The translations under genes and the position numbers were made by a program. 64,000 nt of DNA. It comes from Laburnicola sp. R22_1 (Eukaryota > Ascomycota > Dothideomycetes > Pleosporales > Didymosphaeriaceae). The stretch covers positions 1,612,001-1,676,000 of the forward strand of contig JACONQ010000020.1 of assembly GCA_014281115.1 (NCBI GenBank), given 5' to 3'. Below are positions 1 through 10,444 of this stretch, in pieces; within the stretch, counting starts at the first letter, position 1, and every line of letters starts with the position of its first letter. The notes under the pieces were generated by a model. The model was not told the DNA's origin. It saw nothing but the letters and a program-made list of their open reading frames with translations, and ran no database searches.

Positions 1-1690
1 GTGCACATGGGGATTGCGCATGAGGAGTCGGATGTGGATTGGGTCGATTGATTTTTTTTGTCTGGGGGTTGGGAAGCGCGTAAGGTTGTGGTGCTCTTGA
101 ATGATAGCGTGGGAATGGAACAAGAGATAGTTTTAATACACTCTGTCACTGCATGTATACTGAGTGTGTATGATGATGTACTTCAGATGAAATCCACTTC
201 ACGTGACCCAGTGTTTTTTACCCTCCCAAACAAGAAAACTAAAGGTAGACTTAGTCCTATGTTATTTATAAGGTGGGGTTTACATCGCCCGCGGAAGAGA
301 TGGCGACTTCACGCGGCGCAACGCACTGCACGCTGGGATATTCTTTTCTCTCCTAGCCCCAGCGCAGGGACGGAATCTGCATGTCTTCGCTTTCAATCAC
401 AACGCATACACGCTCTCTAACTATCACCTAACTTCCTGACTCGCACCATGCCTTGTGAATCCTACCACATCATCCCACCGCACCAACTATAATGGCATCC
501 CCGCCACCTAGTAGTATACGTACCTACCTAACTTTTTAAAACTTAAGATTAGGCCGAGGCCCGTCGATTGCGAGGGGTTAGATGGAGATTATAGTACTGA
601 CTGTGGGTTGTAGAATGGCTGGGGGGATAGGGGGGAGGTGAAGATGTGGATGTAGATGTGCATGTGTATGTGGGAGAAGAAAGGACGTAGGTTCTGCGTT
701 AGACAGGAGGGGGGAGGGGAGGGCAAGCCGCTTGGCTTGGTATCTTTGTTAATTAGGCTAGTGGGGGATCGGGTGGTTTAGCGTAGGGTAGATTGAGTTG
801 TTAAAGGAGGAAAAGGTAGGTAGGCGCGAAGGCTGGGAGACGCCCCTGCGAAGGAGAAGCAGTGGGGGAAGGTGACAGCGATCGATCTCTTCAGAGGGCT
901 ACACAGGAGAATGAGTCTTCTCACTCTTTCTTTTCATGTAGCCCAGTCGTAATCCATGTGCTTTCCCGCTGTTGGATCGGCTATCGTCCTGTCGTCCTTC
1001 GCTCATAGCGAGCGACGTTTCGTCTCCTATTCGCATGTATCAACTGGAGCCGTCGACGCTGGTTGCCCCCGTGCCGACCCGTTTTCGGAACGGGCGGGCG
1101 GGCGAGGTGCTGCAGCATGCGGCGTGAGAGGGGAGTTGAGACATGTCTACCGATCCAGATATAGTGCATTATTTAAATCAGCGGTGATGTTTGGATGAGC
1201 GTGACCATTTGGGAGGGAGGGCAGCAACGTCTTTCGCGGGGTACCCACATGCCATTTGCGCGCTGTATCCAGAGACGGGAGGAATAAGATACCCACCCAA
1301 TGGTGAAGACGTATCCGGTCGTTCAGCCTACGCCATCAACCACGCACAGGTAGTGTTATTACGAAGGCATCAATCATGCACCCATCATCATGTCTTTCCC
1401 GAAGCTACATAGCCTTCGTGTGCAACCATAGGTACACAGGCCAACGATAAGGACTGGGATTCTGTCAGTGTCTTCTCCATCATCGCATCCTCTGGTAAGC
1501 CGTTTACGTACCAGACACGCTGGTGAAGGAAGTTGCAACGGCTATGCACGCATTCTGCTGCCTCGCACCTACAGACGAGAACCCATATCGTTAACCCAGC
1601 GGTAGACCCTCGCGTTTGTTGCTCAGAACATCATACATAGTACGACCTGTCACCAAATCACGCGAGCATGTTTGTCACGAGGTCCTATAG
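1..1690. other. Left flank without a convincing gene
   Basis: The open frames here are short, overlap on both strands and show no recognisable domain or plausible intron structure. Positions 600-870 are strongly purine-rich (GA/GT runs). The sequence is not AT-rich and shows no RIP-like decay, so it resembles ordinary intergenic DNA beside the P1 transposon. Confidence 0.5.
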
Positions 1691-1774
1691 ATGGCGAATC
1701 GATGTGATATTGCGCACTACTCGCCACGTTCGCTGCTCCTCGGTATCTCCAAGATTCATGACCCCGCTCGGATA

Positions 1775-3899
1775 CCATGGGTGCGGGGTCAATGCGCGCC
1801 GAGCCTCAATGCGCGCTCAACACGAAAACACCTCAAGCTTCAACACCACCTATCGCTACCAATATGGGGTCAATTGAGGCTGCGCTTGAAGCGATACAAT
1901 CGCAAGAACCTGGAGACTCTATCAACTATACAAAAATCGCGAAGGAGCATAGCGTTGTACGCTCTACGCTCACCCGGAGACACCAGGCTGTAACGCAGTC
2001 GCGTACAGCTGAGGGAATTAACCGACGAAAACTTCGCCCTCAACAGGAGCAGGAGCTTATACGCTATATTAAAAAACTCACTTAGCAAGGCCTACCACCT
2101 ACACAGCAAATGATCCAGAACTTTGCAGCCTGTATAGCCAAAACAAGCGTTAGCATATACTAGGTTGATTAGTTCGTCAAGCGACACAGCATTGATCTAG
2201 TTTCAAGATGGACAGCTAGAATGGACAGCAATCGCCACAAAGCCGACTTAGAGACAAAGTACAGCCTATATTTCGACCTACTACAGCAGAAAATTAGCTA
2301 ATACGATATCGAGCCTCAGCACACGTACAATATGGACGAAAAAGGCATCCTACTAGGCATTACTACTCGCTCAAAGCGGATCTTTAGTAGGCAGCTGTAC
2401 GAGAGCAAGGAGGTGAGGCAGGCTATTCAGGATGGTAGCCGTGAGTGGATTTCGCTCCTAGCCTGCATATGCGCCGACGGATCGGCTCTAGATCCAGCCC
2501 TTATCTATTAGGCTGCCTCAGGTAGCCTACAATCAAGCTAGGTTAAAGAAATCAACCCTCAGAAACACTCAGCCTTTATCACCTTATCGCCTTCTAGCTA
2601 GACAAATAACAAGATAGGCCTCGCGTGGCTTAAGCAGGTGTTCGATCGCTGTACTAAGGAGAAAGCTGGACGCTCCTACCAACTACTTATCCTTAACGGC
2701 CATAGATCCCACCTTACTATGGATTTTATCAATTACTGTGACCGGAATAGGATACTCCTAGCTATATTTCCGCCTCATTTAACGCATACGCTACAGCCGC
2801 TCAACGTTATTATGTTTAAGCCTCTCTCCACTGCCTACTCAGCTAAGCTCTCAGCCTTCCTACACAGGTGCCAGGGACTATCGTCAATCGCAAAAAGAGA
2901 CTTCTTTAGCCTATTCTAGAGGGCTTAGGGTAGCTCGTTCAGGAAGCCATTGATTATTAAGGCCTTTAAGGCTACTGGCATATCACCACTCAACCCAGAG
3001 GTTATACTTAAGAGATTTACTAAGACCAGCCTACCCAAGCGGGAATCAAGAGAAAGCTCAACCTTAGTACTCAGCGCGTCTAACTGGAGGAAAATCGACC
3101 GGCTCCTAAAGGCTGCAATAGATATAGGGAATAGTAATAAGGCAAAGAAGCTAAGCCGAACAGTGCACTCAATTGCCGTACAAAAACAGCTACTACAGCA
3201 TAAAAATAAGGGACTAAGAGCAGCACTAGGCAATAAGAAGAGGTGTAGGAAGCGTGGCAAGCCTTTGCTGGATAACCAGCCTACTAAGTACTCAGGGGGT
3301 GCTGTTTTCTGGTCCCCAAGGAAGGTGCAGGAGGCACGTAATCGTCTACAGCAAAAAGAGGCTAAGGCAGAGCAGCTAGTACTCTAAAAAACTGAGGCAG
3401 CTAAGGCTTAGAGGGCTAGCCAGCAGCTGAAGGCTAGACTACTCTAAGAGAAGCGCGTTGCGAGGGCTAAGGCTCAGGCAGCTCAAGCAAAGGCAAAGGC
3501 GGATCAGGCAGCTAAGCGAGCCTAGAAGCAGCAGGCTCGCAGGGCTCAGCAACACTACAAGAATCGTATAAAAATAGCTAAGAAAGGTAGCAAAAAGGCA
3601 TTAAGGCTACCTAAGCAGGGCATAAGGGAAAAAAAGCTTATTAATAAGGCTATAGATGCTGCTAAGGCCTCAGGTGCTGCATCACAGCCTCTACAGCCTC
3701 AGTCGCGCCGGGGCCGGAATATTAGAACTCCAAGTAGATTTTTATAGCTATAATTAATTATTAAGATTCATAGACCTCATCACCAGAAATTCTTATAATA
3801 ATAGCAATTATAGGGAGCTCTGCAGCTTCAAGTTTAGCTGAGCTGGTTTGGTGTTGAGCGCGCATTGAGGCTCGGCGCGCATTGACCCCGCACCCATGG
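1775..3899 (+). mobile_element. P1, Fot1/pogo-type DNA transposon, complete ends
   Basis: A 49-bp perfect terminal inverted repeat (TIR) lies at 1775-1823 and 3851-3899, starting CCATGGGTGCGGGG. The element is flanked by a TA duplication (1773-1774 and 3900-3901), the hallmark of Tc1/mariner/pogo insertion. Each end holds the motif TCAATGCGCGC twice, 17 bp apart (1789 and 1806 at the left end). The element is 2125 bp, normal for the Fot family. It carries one transposase frame, which is now a pseudogene. It stands alone in gene space, away from the AT-rich island. Confidence 0.93.
1864..3747 (+). pseudogene. Fot/pogo transposase of P1, inactivated by in-frame stops
   Basis: This was a DDE-superfamily transposase of about 627 codons that would have cut and reinserted P1. 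The start is the ATG at 1864 (MGSIEAALEAIQ), followed by a Psq/CENP-B-type helix-turn-helix region (NYTKIAKEHSV..STLTRRH). NMDEKG near 2330 marks the first catalytic Asp, and LNGHRSHLTMDF, FPPHLTHTLQPLNV and GGAVFWSPRK mark the later part of the protein; family members have DGH and LQPLDV, so two catalytic Asp look lost. All recognisable blocks are in one frame from 1864 to the final TAG at 3745-3747. They are broken only by stops, mainly at Trp and Gln positions, with no frameshift seen. That pattern is what RIP produces. The protein cannot be made, so the copy is dead. Confidence 0.88.
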
Positions 3900-3901
3900 T
3901 A

Positions 3902-4244
3902 CCTACAAGCCCAAGCGTACGGAAAAAGCCGTCCCAGTCCCCGCCTGCAGCCAGCGACAACAACGACATCTATATCTTGCGAAGCGGCCCGTCCAGCTAC
4001 ACTTGGTACGCGGGATACAAGACTTCCACGAACTTGGAGGGATAATTCGGGCGCCTACGGTACTCGCCTCCCGTACGACACCTGGAATGAGCTCGCGCCA
4101 AGGCTTCTTCGTTCATATCCGCATATCTCCAGAGCAACTCGCGTGCGTGCGCAATGTGTACGAGGCGCGGCATGCGCCACTCGACATGTTCGATATAATC
4201 ACGTAGAGACCGCCCTTTCTAATGCCCGGATGTTTTTACGAAAG
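3902..4244. other. Spacer between P1 and sds22
   Basis: This stretch holds no supported gene. Overlapping frames on the plus strand are short and lack family resemblance. The part next to 4244 must include the 3' untranslated region of sds22, which is read on the minus strand. Confidence 0.5.
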
Positions 4245-5520
4245 CTATACTACCGTCAGCTTGGGCTCATGGGTAAAAATAGCCCCAGACTTACTGGCAT
4301 CGATCTGCTGGATCTGCGGCAATGCTAACCGCACTTTGTTACGGTATAGTGCCGTTTGCGCTTTCTCCAGCGGGTTGCCCTCAAAGTATACCGTCTCCAA
4401 CTCCTTCTTGTCCGCCAACTCCTTCTCGATCTCGTCGAAGCTGCTGAGCTGGCAGCTGCTCGCCCAGAACTCCTGTAGGCGGCTAAGTTGCTTCAGGCCC
4501 GTGAGATGGGCTATCGGGTTGGCGCTGACGTCCAAGACGCGCATTTTCGTGTTCTCTTCGAGGCCAGATATCTCGCCGATGGCATTGTGGGACACGTAGA
4601 GCTCTTCGAGGCTTTGGAGGTGGGAAAGACCGCTGATGGTGGTCAGGCGGTTGGACTGGATGGACAGGATTTTGAGGTTGGTGAGGGCGTCGAGGCCTTT
4701 GAGCTTGGTGATTTTGTTCTTGCCAAGCCAGAGCTGCTCGAGGCCAGTCAGTGTGTCGAGATTTTGGATTTCCTGCCAGGCGTCAGCTTGTGCAAGGTAG
4801 GTGCGACCTTAGTACCACGTACCCGGATCCTGTTTGCGCCGAATTCAACCTGGCGGAGATTACTCAGACCGTCCAGTCCCTCTATGGTGCTGATTTTGTT
4901 CTGTACGAAGAACAGGTCCTTCAGCTTGGTGAGGTGGTTCAGCCGTTTGATGTGCTTGATCTTGTTGAAGGACAAATCCAGCAGCACGAGCTCGGAGCAG
5001 GCGTCGAAGCCTCTGGTGTGCGATATCAAGTTGTCGTAAAAGTCGAGATCTTCCAGGTTCGGCGCAATGCCGTCGGGTAGCTCGACGTCGCTGATCTGGT
5101 TCTGGCGGAGACCCAGGCGCTGTGCATGTTTCATCAGACACTGTGTGAGGCGCGCAGAGACGGGCTGTTTACCTTGAGCTTCTTGAACCGGTCCAGCCGC
5201 AGCGCCGCCATGTCTGATATCCGCATGTGCACCAGCTCTATTTCTTCCTCGTCGTCGGAGTAATCCTCCAGCAGATCTTCGTCGGCGGGCAGCTGCTCGG
5301 GCGGCGGGCCCTCGTCTTCCGACACTTCGGCGTCGCTCTCTGCATTCGGGTCCGGCGGTCGCTGCACCAACACGTTCTTGTCCACGCGCAGCTTGCCATC
5401 CCAGCCTTTGCTGTCTCTGGGCTTGCTGGCTCTGTTCTCCGCGTCGAGCGTTCCCTCTGCCGTCATCGTGGTGGGGCCGAGCTGCGGGGCGTTTTCTGCG
5501 TTCGCTGGGGTCTGTGCCAT
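4245..5520 (-). CDS. sds22: Protein phosphatase 1 regulatory subunit Sds22 (leucine-rich repeats)
   Basis: Sds22 binds the PP1 catalytic subunit and guides its assembly and nuclear, mitotic function. The gene has three exons, 5520-5173, 5119-4823 and 4772-4245, with 53- and 50-bp introns, giving 390 residues. The junctions are phase 0 and the reading frame closes exactly. The N-terminus (about residues 1-116) is acidic and low complexity (EDLLEDYSDDEEEIELVHMRI), as usual for Sds22. It is followed by consecutive 22-residue leucine-rich repeats (for example LRQNQI, LDFYDNLI, LDLSFNKI, LFFVQNKI, LWLGKNKI, LSIQSNRL, LYVSHNAI, LDVSANPI) and a C-terminal cap (YFEGNPLEKA..YRNKVRLALPQIQQIDA). The SDSxNxI-like repeat spacing and the cap are diagnostic. 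The start is the ATG opening the acidic head. It sits between the P1 transposon and the AT-rich island and shows no RIP damage. Confidence 0.93.
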
Positions 5521-5954
5521 GGCGAAAGGGAGGCTGGTTGCGAGTGGATGACAGGTGTGGGAAGAATGGAAGAATGCTGTTTACGGGAGACGCGGGGTGG
5601 GGGCGCGAACGGTATGCGCGCTGTTTGTGCAGGAAGCTGCGTTGGCGGTGCCTATTTTGGGGCAGGGGCATCTGAGGCCGCGGGGGGAGGCTTGGACCCT
5701 TCGATCCGAGCCGCAACACGACGCGCCATCCTGATTCCTCACCCTCCTCGACGTTATCTGTCCTTCTCCGCGTGGAATAACGTTTAAATCGCACTGAGTA
5801 GGGTGAAATCCTACTTAATGTATAGGCTACTATACTAATAAACTAAGGTATATTATTTTTTACTAAATTAGAGTGTACTTTTATATAAATTACTATTTTT
5901 AATAGAAATTAAAATATAATATTAGTTTTTATTAGTAAATAAAAAAGGTGCGTA
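5521..5954. other. sds22 upstream region and sharp boundary of the AT-rich island
   Basis: From 5521 to about 5787 the sequence is GC-balanced and should hold the sds22 promoter. At about 5790 composition changes within a few tens of bases to AT-rich sequence with few G or C. This marks the left edge of the transposon island. No gene is seen. Confidence 0.6.
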
Positions 5955-6242
5955 TATTACTATTATTATTATTATTACTATTATTATTATTATTACTATT
6001 ATTATTATTATTACTATTATTATTATTATTACTATTATTATTATTATTACTATTATTATTATTATTACTATTATTATTATTATTACTATTATTATTATTA
6101 TTACTATTATTATTATTATTACTATTATTATTATTATTACTATTATTATTATTATTACTATTATTATTATTATTACTATTATTATTATTATTACTATTAT
6201 TATTATTATTACTATTATTATTATTATTACTATTATTATTAT
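5955..6242. repeat. 18-bp minisatellite of (ATT)5ACT type
   Basis: About sixteen head-to-tail copies of an 18-bp unit, five ATT triplets and one ACT, with almost no variation. A short continuation of the same repeat, CTATTATTATTATTATT, follows the TA duplication on the far side of P2 at 10221-10237, so P2 landed inside this array. The poly-Leu, poly-Asn and poly-Ile frames across it are artefacts of the repeat. Confidence 0.95.
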
Positions 6243-6373
6243 TAACGTACTCCACAACCGAGCGACTCACCCAACCGAGCGACTCACTTTTGCCAAGACC
6301 CCACCAAAACATGTACTATTCACGACAGTACAGAGTCAATACGAACTATTATCAATAGTCTAAATAGGCCAAT

Positions 6374-8026
6374 CTATTCAGAATCTACTTCTGCAGGTTA
6401 TTTACATGTTGTTCTATTGTGCCTAGGCTCGCCGCAGCGTCCACAGCGCCGTTAAGTTGGCTCGCCTCCATCAACGCGCGCCCTCTTCTTTGCCTTCTTG
6501 CCATCACTGCGCGCCGCAAAGTCCTTTAGAGTAGCCAGCCGCTGGCCCTCTTTAGCTGTAAGAGCTCCTTCTTGCTGCAATCGCTTTCTTTTGTGCGATT
6601 TACGTCGCGTGGCGGCCTTATTAGCAGCTTGAAGTTCGGCGTTGCGTTTGGTTATTAACACCAAAGAATGCCCTATCAGCTCGGCGCCTTTAACGAGCTT
6701 TTCCACCGCCTTAACTATATAAGTTAGGGAACTATCTATATGCCTTTGAATCCTCTGCTTAACCAGCATTGATTGTGACCTAAGTTCTGTACTATTTCGC
6801 GGAGTTTGCGACTCCCATGTACTATCGCGAATAGTACATTCTGGAGGCGTACGCAGGCGGACGTTAAGCTGCGATAGTACAGCCTCTGGGTTGTGGGGCA
6901 CTAGGCCAGCACCTTAAAAGCCTCCTTTAATATTACTTTCAGTAATTAAAGCCTTAAAAGCAGCAATAAAGTAAGGTAGGAACTCGATTTTAGTGATGTG
7001 CGTGATGTGGTTGCGCATCAGATTCTCGGCTTGGCGCCCATACGCCTTCTTTAACGGCGCAAAACAACCCACGTCAAGTGGCTGCAAGAGGTGCGACGAA
7101 TGTGGAGGCATACAGAGAGTAATAATATTACTCTTTTTATAGTAATCCTAGAATTCGAGCGAGTTGTGACTTTCGTGGCTATTAATAATAAGCAAACATG
7201 CTCTACTAATAGTACGCCTCTTTATATGCTTATTAAAGTGCTTTAGCCATTACAGACCAAGCTTATTTATTGTCTAGCCGTTCTTAGAGACTGCAATAAC
7301 CTAATTATAAGGTAGATCCTTCTCCTTATACCAGGCGGAGAGGTGGTGCTTGCCCCCAAAGATAATAAAGGGTGGGATCCACCACCCCATTACGTTAATG
7401 CCTTAGATAACTATTATCCACTCCCTATTGCCCTGCTACACCTGCTTTGGCCGTCCTCAACACTTAGAGCCTGTGACTACCGCTCCAGTCGATATTATAC
7501 CTATTATAAAGCCAGACTCGTCGAAATTGTAGGTGTCCTTATCTAGGATACTATACTTAGCCTTTATATTCTCTATAAGCTAGAACCAGCCTCGTATCAC
7601 CTTAGGATCCTCCTAGAGGGCTCTCTTATAGTCGTACTTTCGATTAAACTTAACTTTAAGCTCTGGCTGGCGCTTAACAAAGTTTGGAGCCTAGTTATGG
7701 CCTATAGGGTCGCGATGCCGCTCAGCTAGCAAAGAATTGGCCATATCCTCCACAGCAGCAAGCTGTGGCGGGAATCCTCGCGAGTCTAGGTCGAGTATAT
7801 GCTGTATAATCGCCTTCTCCTCTCTTATAGTAAGCTTTATTGTGTTGGGTGGGCAGTTGCGTTGGAAGGCGATTCCAGCGCGTTGTTAGCTGAGGGTCTT
7901 TTGAGGGATGTTATAGATGGCGGCAGCGCGTCTTTGCGAAAGTGACGCGTCTTGTTCGATAGCCTGGATCGCAAGCTGTATACGAGCTTCGTTTGACGCT
8001 AGTAGTTCGTTGTGTTGTTGAGGCAT
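6374..8026 (-). pseudogene. Transposase of P2 (DDE, C-terminal zinc knuckle), with stop codons
   Basis: The frame starts at the ATG at 8026 (MPQQHNELLASNEARIQLAI), just inside the point where P3 inserted, and reads to TAG at 6374-6376. Recognisable blocks are an N-terminal helix-turn-helix region, the FVKRQPELKVKFNRKYDYKR block, the second catalytic region, the third-Asp block HLLQPLDVGCFAPLKKAYG near 7040-7090, and the basic C-terminal tail KRKRLQQEG..KKAKKRARVDGGEPT. Beyond an in-frame TAA lies a decayed CCHC zinc knuckle (RRCGRCGEPRHN). Stops fall at Trp or Gln positions in an otherwise single frame, in the RIP manner. About 550 codons, normal for the family. Confidence 0.85.
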
Positions 8027-8038
8027 CGCGTTGTACTA

Positions 8039-10137
8039 CCGTGTTTCATCACCCGACGATCGGCCCCACCTGACGATCGATTTGGCAGGGTCCGTGCGTA
8101 CAACTTTTGAAGCTGTACAACGCAATACAAATTGTATACAGGCCAGATTTTTTGGTGGAGAGCTTTTGAGAGGCATAGGAGACGATCGCGATACTTTATT
8201 AGGTGCGATAACGCTCAGGGAGCCGTAAAGAGCGACCCCGGCGTGTACGCGCTGGCGTAGGCGCCACATCTACAACAGATGAAAAGTTGTACTCTACATC
8301 CTCCTCATCAATTAAAGGAGGCGTAATAACCTTCTCCTTGCCCTTGCGCGTCACCTTGGAGGTGTTTTGGAGTGGGAGAGGAGCTTCTTGGATGCCTTTG
8401 GGGGCCTTGCTTTTGGTGCCCGAAGCGCCTGGGTTGACGCCAGGGCCCTGGGCGCGCTCCTCCTCTTGTATAGCCTTTGTACGCCTCTGATCCTCCTGGA
8501 TAGCCTTCCTCTGCTCCTTCTCTTGCTCCTTAGCCTTTGCCTCCTGATCTTTTTGTGCCTGGCGTTGGCGAGCTTCCTTGACCTTTGCGGGGACCAAAAT
8601 ATTGCGCCGCCAGCGTAATCTGCAGGTGGTTCAAGCAGTAGAGGCTTTCCTTGCGTAGGGCGCTTCTTCTGGGCTAGCGCTTCTCGTAAACGCGTATTTT
8701 CATGGTTCAGGAGGGTGTTGCGCACTGAAATTGAGTGCATAGTGCGGGAGAGCTGCCGGGACCCCTCAGCGTAAGTATCAGAGACAACCTGGCGCAAGAG
8801 TCTCTCAATTTTACGCCAATCTGAAGCGCTAAGTACAGAAGAGCTGCTGTCGCTTGAGGATGGCCGCTCTAGGTCTATATTATTAAAGCGCTGAAGGATT
8901 ACTTGGGGGTTGAAAGGCACTACGCCAGTGGCCTTAAAGGCGCTGCAGATCGTGTTTTCTTGAAAGGAGCACTGCCAGGCCCTCTCAAACATAGCGAAGA
9001 AGTCGCGCTTTGTGACTCTTGAGAGGCCCTGGCACTTATCTAAGTACTCAGTAAGTTCAGCGGAGTAGGCAGTGCTGAGAGGCTTGAATAGCGCGACGTC
9101 GAGCGGCTGGAGCGTATGGGTTGAATGAGGTGGATAGATAGCCAGGAGGATCTTATTTTGATCGCAGTAGTCAATAAACTCCATTGTAACATGCGATCCA
9201 TGGCCGTCAAGGAGTAGTAGACGATAATCGCGGCGCGCCTTTGCCTTAGTCTCCCTGTCAAACACCTGTTTGACCCATGCTAGGCCTAAATCGTTGTTCG
9301 TCCATCCACTTGGTGATACCGCAAAGAAAGCTTTGTGTAAGGAATCGTCAAAATCTTGTAACCAGGTGTCTTGTATATTGTTTGACTGCGCTTGATAAAT
9401 CAAGCAAGGCGTAAGAGAGCTTCCATCAGCGCAAATACATGCTAGCGTTGTAATCCACTCGCGATTGCCGTCCTGGAGCATTTGTTTAATGCCGCCGCTC
9501 TCATAGCGCTGTCGGGAGAAGACACGCTTCATTTTTGACAGCACCCCAATTAGGAAACCCTTCTCATCCATATTGTACATGTGGCGCTTGTCGACGTTAT
9601 ACTGCTCAATCTTTTTACGTAGGAGCTCGAAATATAGGGCGTACTTGAAGGCAGAGTCGGCGCGTTTACGTGAGGCGTCTATACCAGAGGTCCAGTGGGA
9701 AAGTAGGTCGACTTTGTGGCGTCGTATAAATCGGTCAACCCAGTTTTTGCCAGCAGGCTTCCCAGCTATTTCTGATGCGAAATTTCGTATCATCTCCTTT
9801 GTAGGGGGTAATCCTCGTTCGCAAAGGCCATTAATATATTGTAGAAGCTCAGTTTCCTGTTGGGTGTTGAGGAGGCGCTGGCTGTCGGCCAGCGCGTCGC
9901 GCGTGCCCTGCACCCTGCGATGCCGGCGCGACAACGTATTGCGATCGCAGCCATATTTTTGAGCGACTTTGGTGTAATTAGGCTTCTCAGAGATGCTCAG
10001 CGAGCTCAAATAGTCAAGAGCAGCACTTAATTCGGCCATATTCGTTGTATAGAGCGTTGCAAAAGGTGCCGAAGTTGGGCTGTTGAGGCGGAAAATCGAT
10101 CGTCCGGTGGGGCCGATCGTCAGGTGATGAAACACGG
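8039..10137 (-). mobile_element. P3, Fot/pogo-type transposon nested in P2
   Basis: A 45-bp TIR with two mismatches lies at 8039-8083 and 10093-10137, starting CCGTGTTTCATCACC, flanked by TA at 8037-8038 and 10138-10139. Each end contains a CACCNGACGATCG motif twice at 17-bp spacing (8050 and 8067). It is inserted in the short leader between the P2 end and the P2 transposase ATG. Removing it restores a leader like that of P4 and P7. It is the least decayed DNA transposon in the window, with few or no RIP-like stops. Confidence 0.93.
8199..10039 (-). pseudogene. Transposase of P3, nearly intact, one frameshift
   Basis: The likely start is the ATG at 10039 (MAELSAALDYLSSLSI), which lies inside the element; the open frame upstream runs through the TIR into the flank. 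The order is a helix-turn-helix pair (NYTKVAQKYGCDRNTLSRRHRR, then a CENP-B/Tc5-type domain QETELLQYINGLCERGLPPT), the first Asp in YNMDEKGFLIG, the second in LLLDGHGSHVTMEF, and the third in THTLQPLDVALFKPLSTAYS. The frame is open for about 480 codons to GGAIFWSP near 8595. There a one-base shift moves the conserved C-terminal region (KVKEARQRQAQKDQ..TRRGRSLRLPERYRT, ending 8199) into another frame. P1 and P5 keep this region continuous after FWSPRK, so the shift is a mutation in this copy. All three Asp are present. Confidence 0.85.
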
Positions 10138-10218
10138 TATTGATGGTAGCACGTTTTGGTGGGGTCTTGGCAAAAGTGAGTCGCTCGGTTGGGTGAGTCG
10201 CTCGGTTGTGGAGTACGT

Positions 10219-10444
10219 TACTATTATTATTATTATTGTCCGTATACTGTACGGGCAAGGCCACCTAAGGGTGTTAAGGTTTTAATATTACCGCACGATG
10301 GCATTACGTGGGGATCACGTGATGCCCGTGCGCCGCGGCCCGTGCGCTATAGGATCTTCTCCTTCCCATCCGCACTCTCTCTAAAGACAAGTAAGTAATA
10401 ACTAGATCTATTTACCTTACTCTATCTATTTTCTATATACTATA
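10219..10444. other. GC-richer spacer between P2 and P4
   Basis: After the TA duplication and a short piece of minisatellite come about 150 bp of GC-rich sequence with little RIP-like change, including GTGGGGATCACGTGATGCCC with a 10-bp palindrome. It then returns to AT-rich DNA before P4. It may be a fragment of a retroelement LTR, but no second copy is seen here. Confidence 0.4.

Larger units (their letters stand above)
6245..10218 (-). mobile_element. P2, Fot/pogo-type transposon (beta family), carrying P3 inside it
   Basis: A 66-bp perfect TIR lies at 6245-6310 and 10153-10218, starting ACGTACTCCA, flanked by TA at 6243-6244 and 10219-10220. The TIR contains CAACCGAGCGACTCAC twice at 17-bp spacing (6255 and 6272), then the subterminal block GCCAAGACCCCACCAAAAC shared with P4 and P7. 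Without the nested P3 the element is about 1.87 kb, matching P7. The transposase reads on the minus strand. The insertion site is the minisatellite at 5955-6242. Confidence 0.93.

Noticed and set aside
58..1412. Several open frames of 60-120 codons in the left flank.
   Set aside because: Short, overlapping on both strands, no domain or plausible intron structure.
5227..5787. A 186-codon plus-strand frame opposite sds22 exon 1.
   Set aside because: It is the antisense shadow of the acidic N-terminus of sds22 and runs into its promoter.
5955..6242. Regular repeats resembling a CRISPR array.
   Set aside because: There are no spacers; it is a tandem minisatellite in a eukaryotic genome.
5922..6358. 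Long poly-Leu, poly-Asn and poly-Ile open frames on both strands.
   Set aside because: They are the three readings of an 18-bp minisatellite and have no sequence complexity.
8575..8600. Programmed ribosomal frameshift in the P3 transposase.
   Set aside because: No slippery heptamer is evident, and P1 and P5 encode the same region in one frame.
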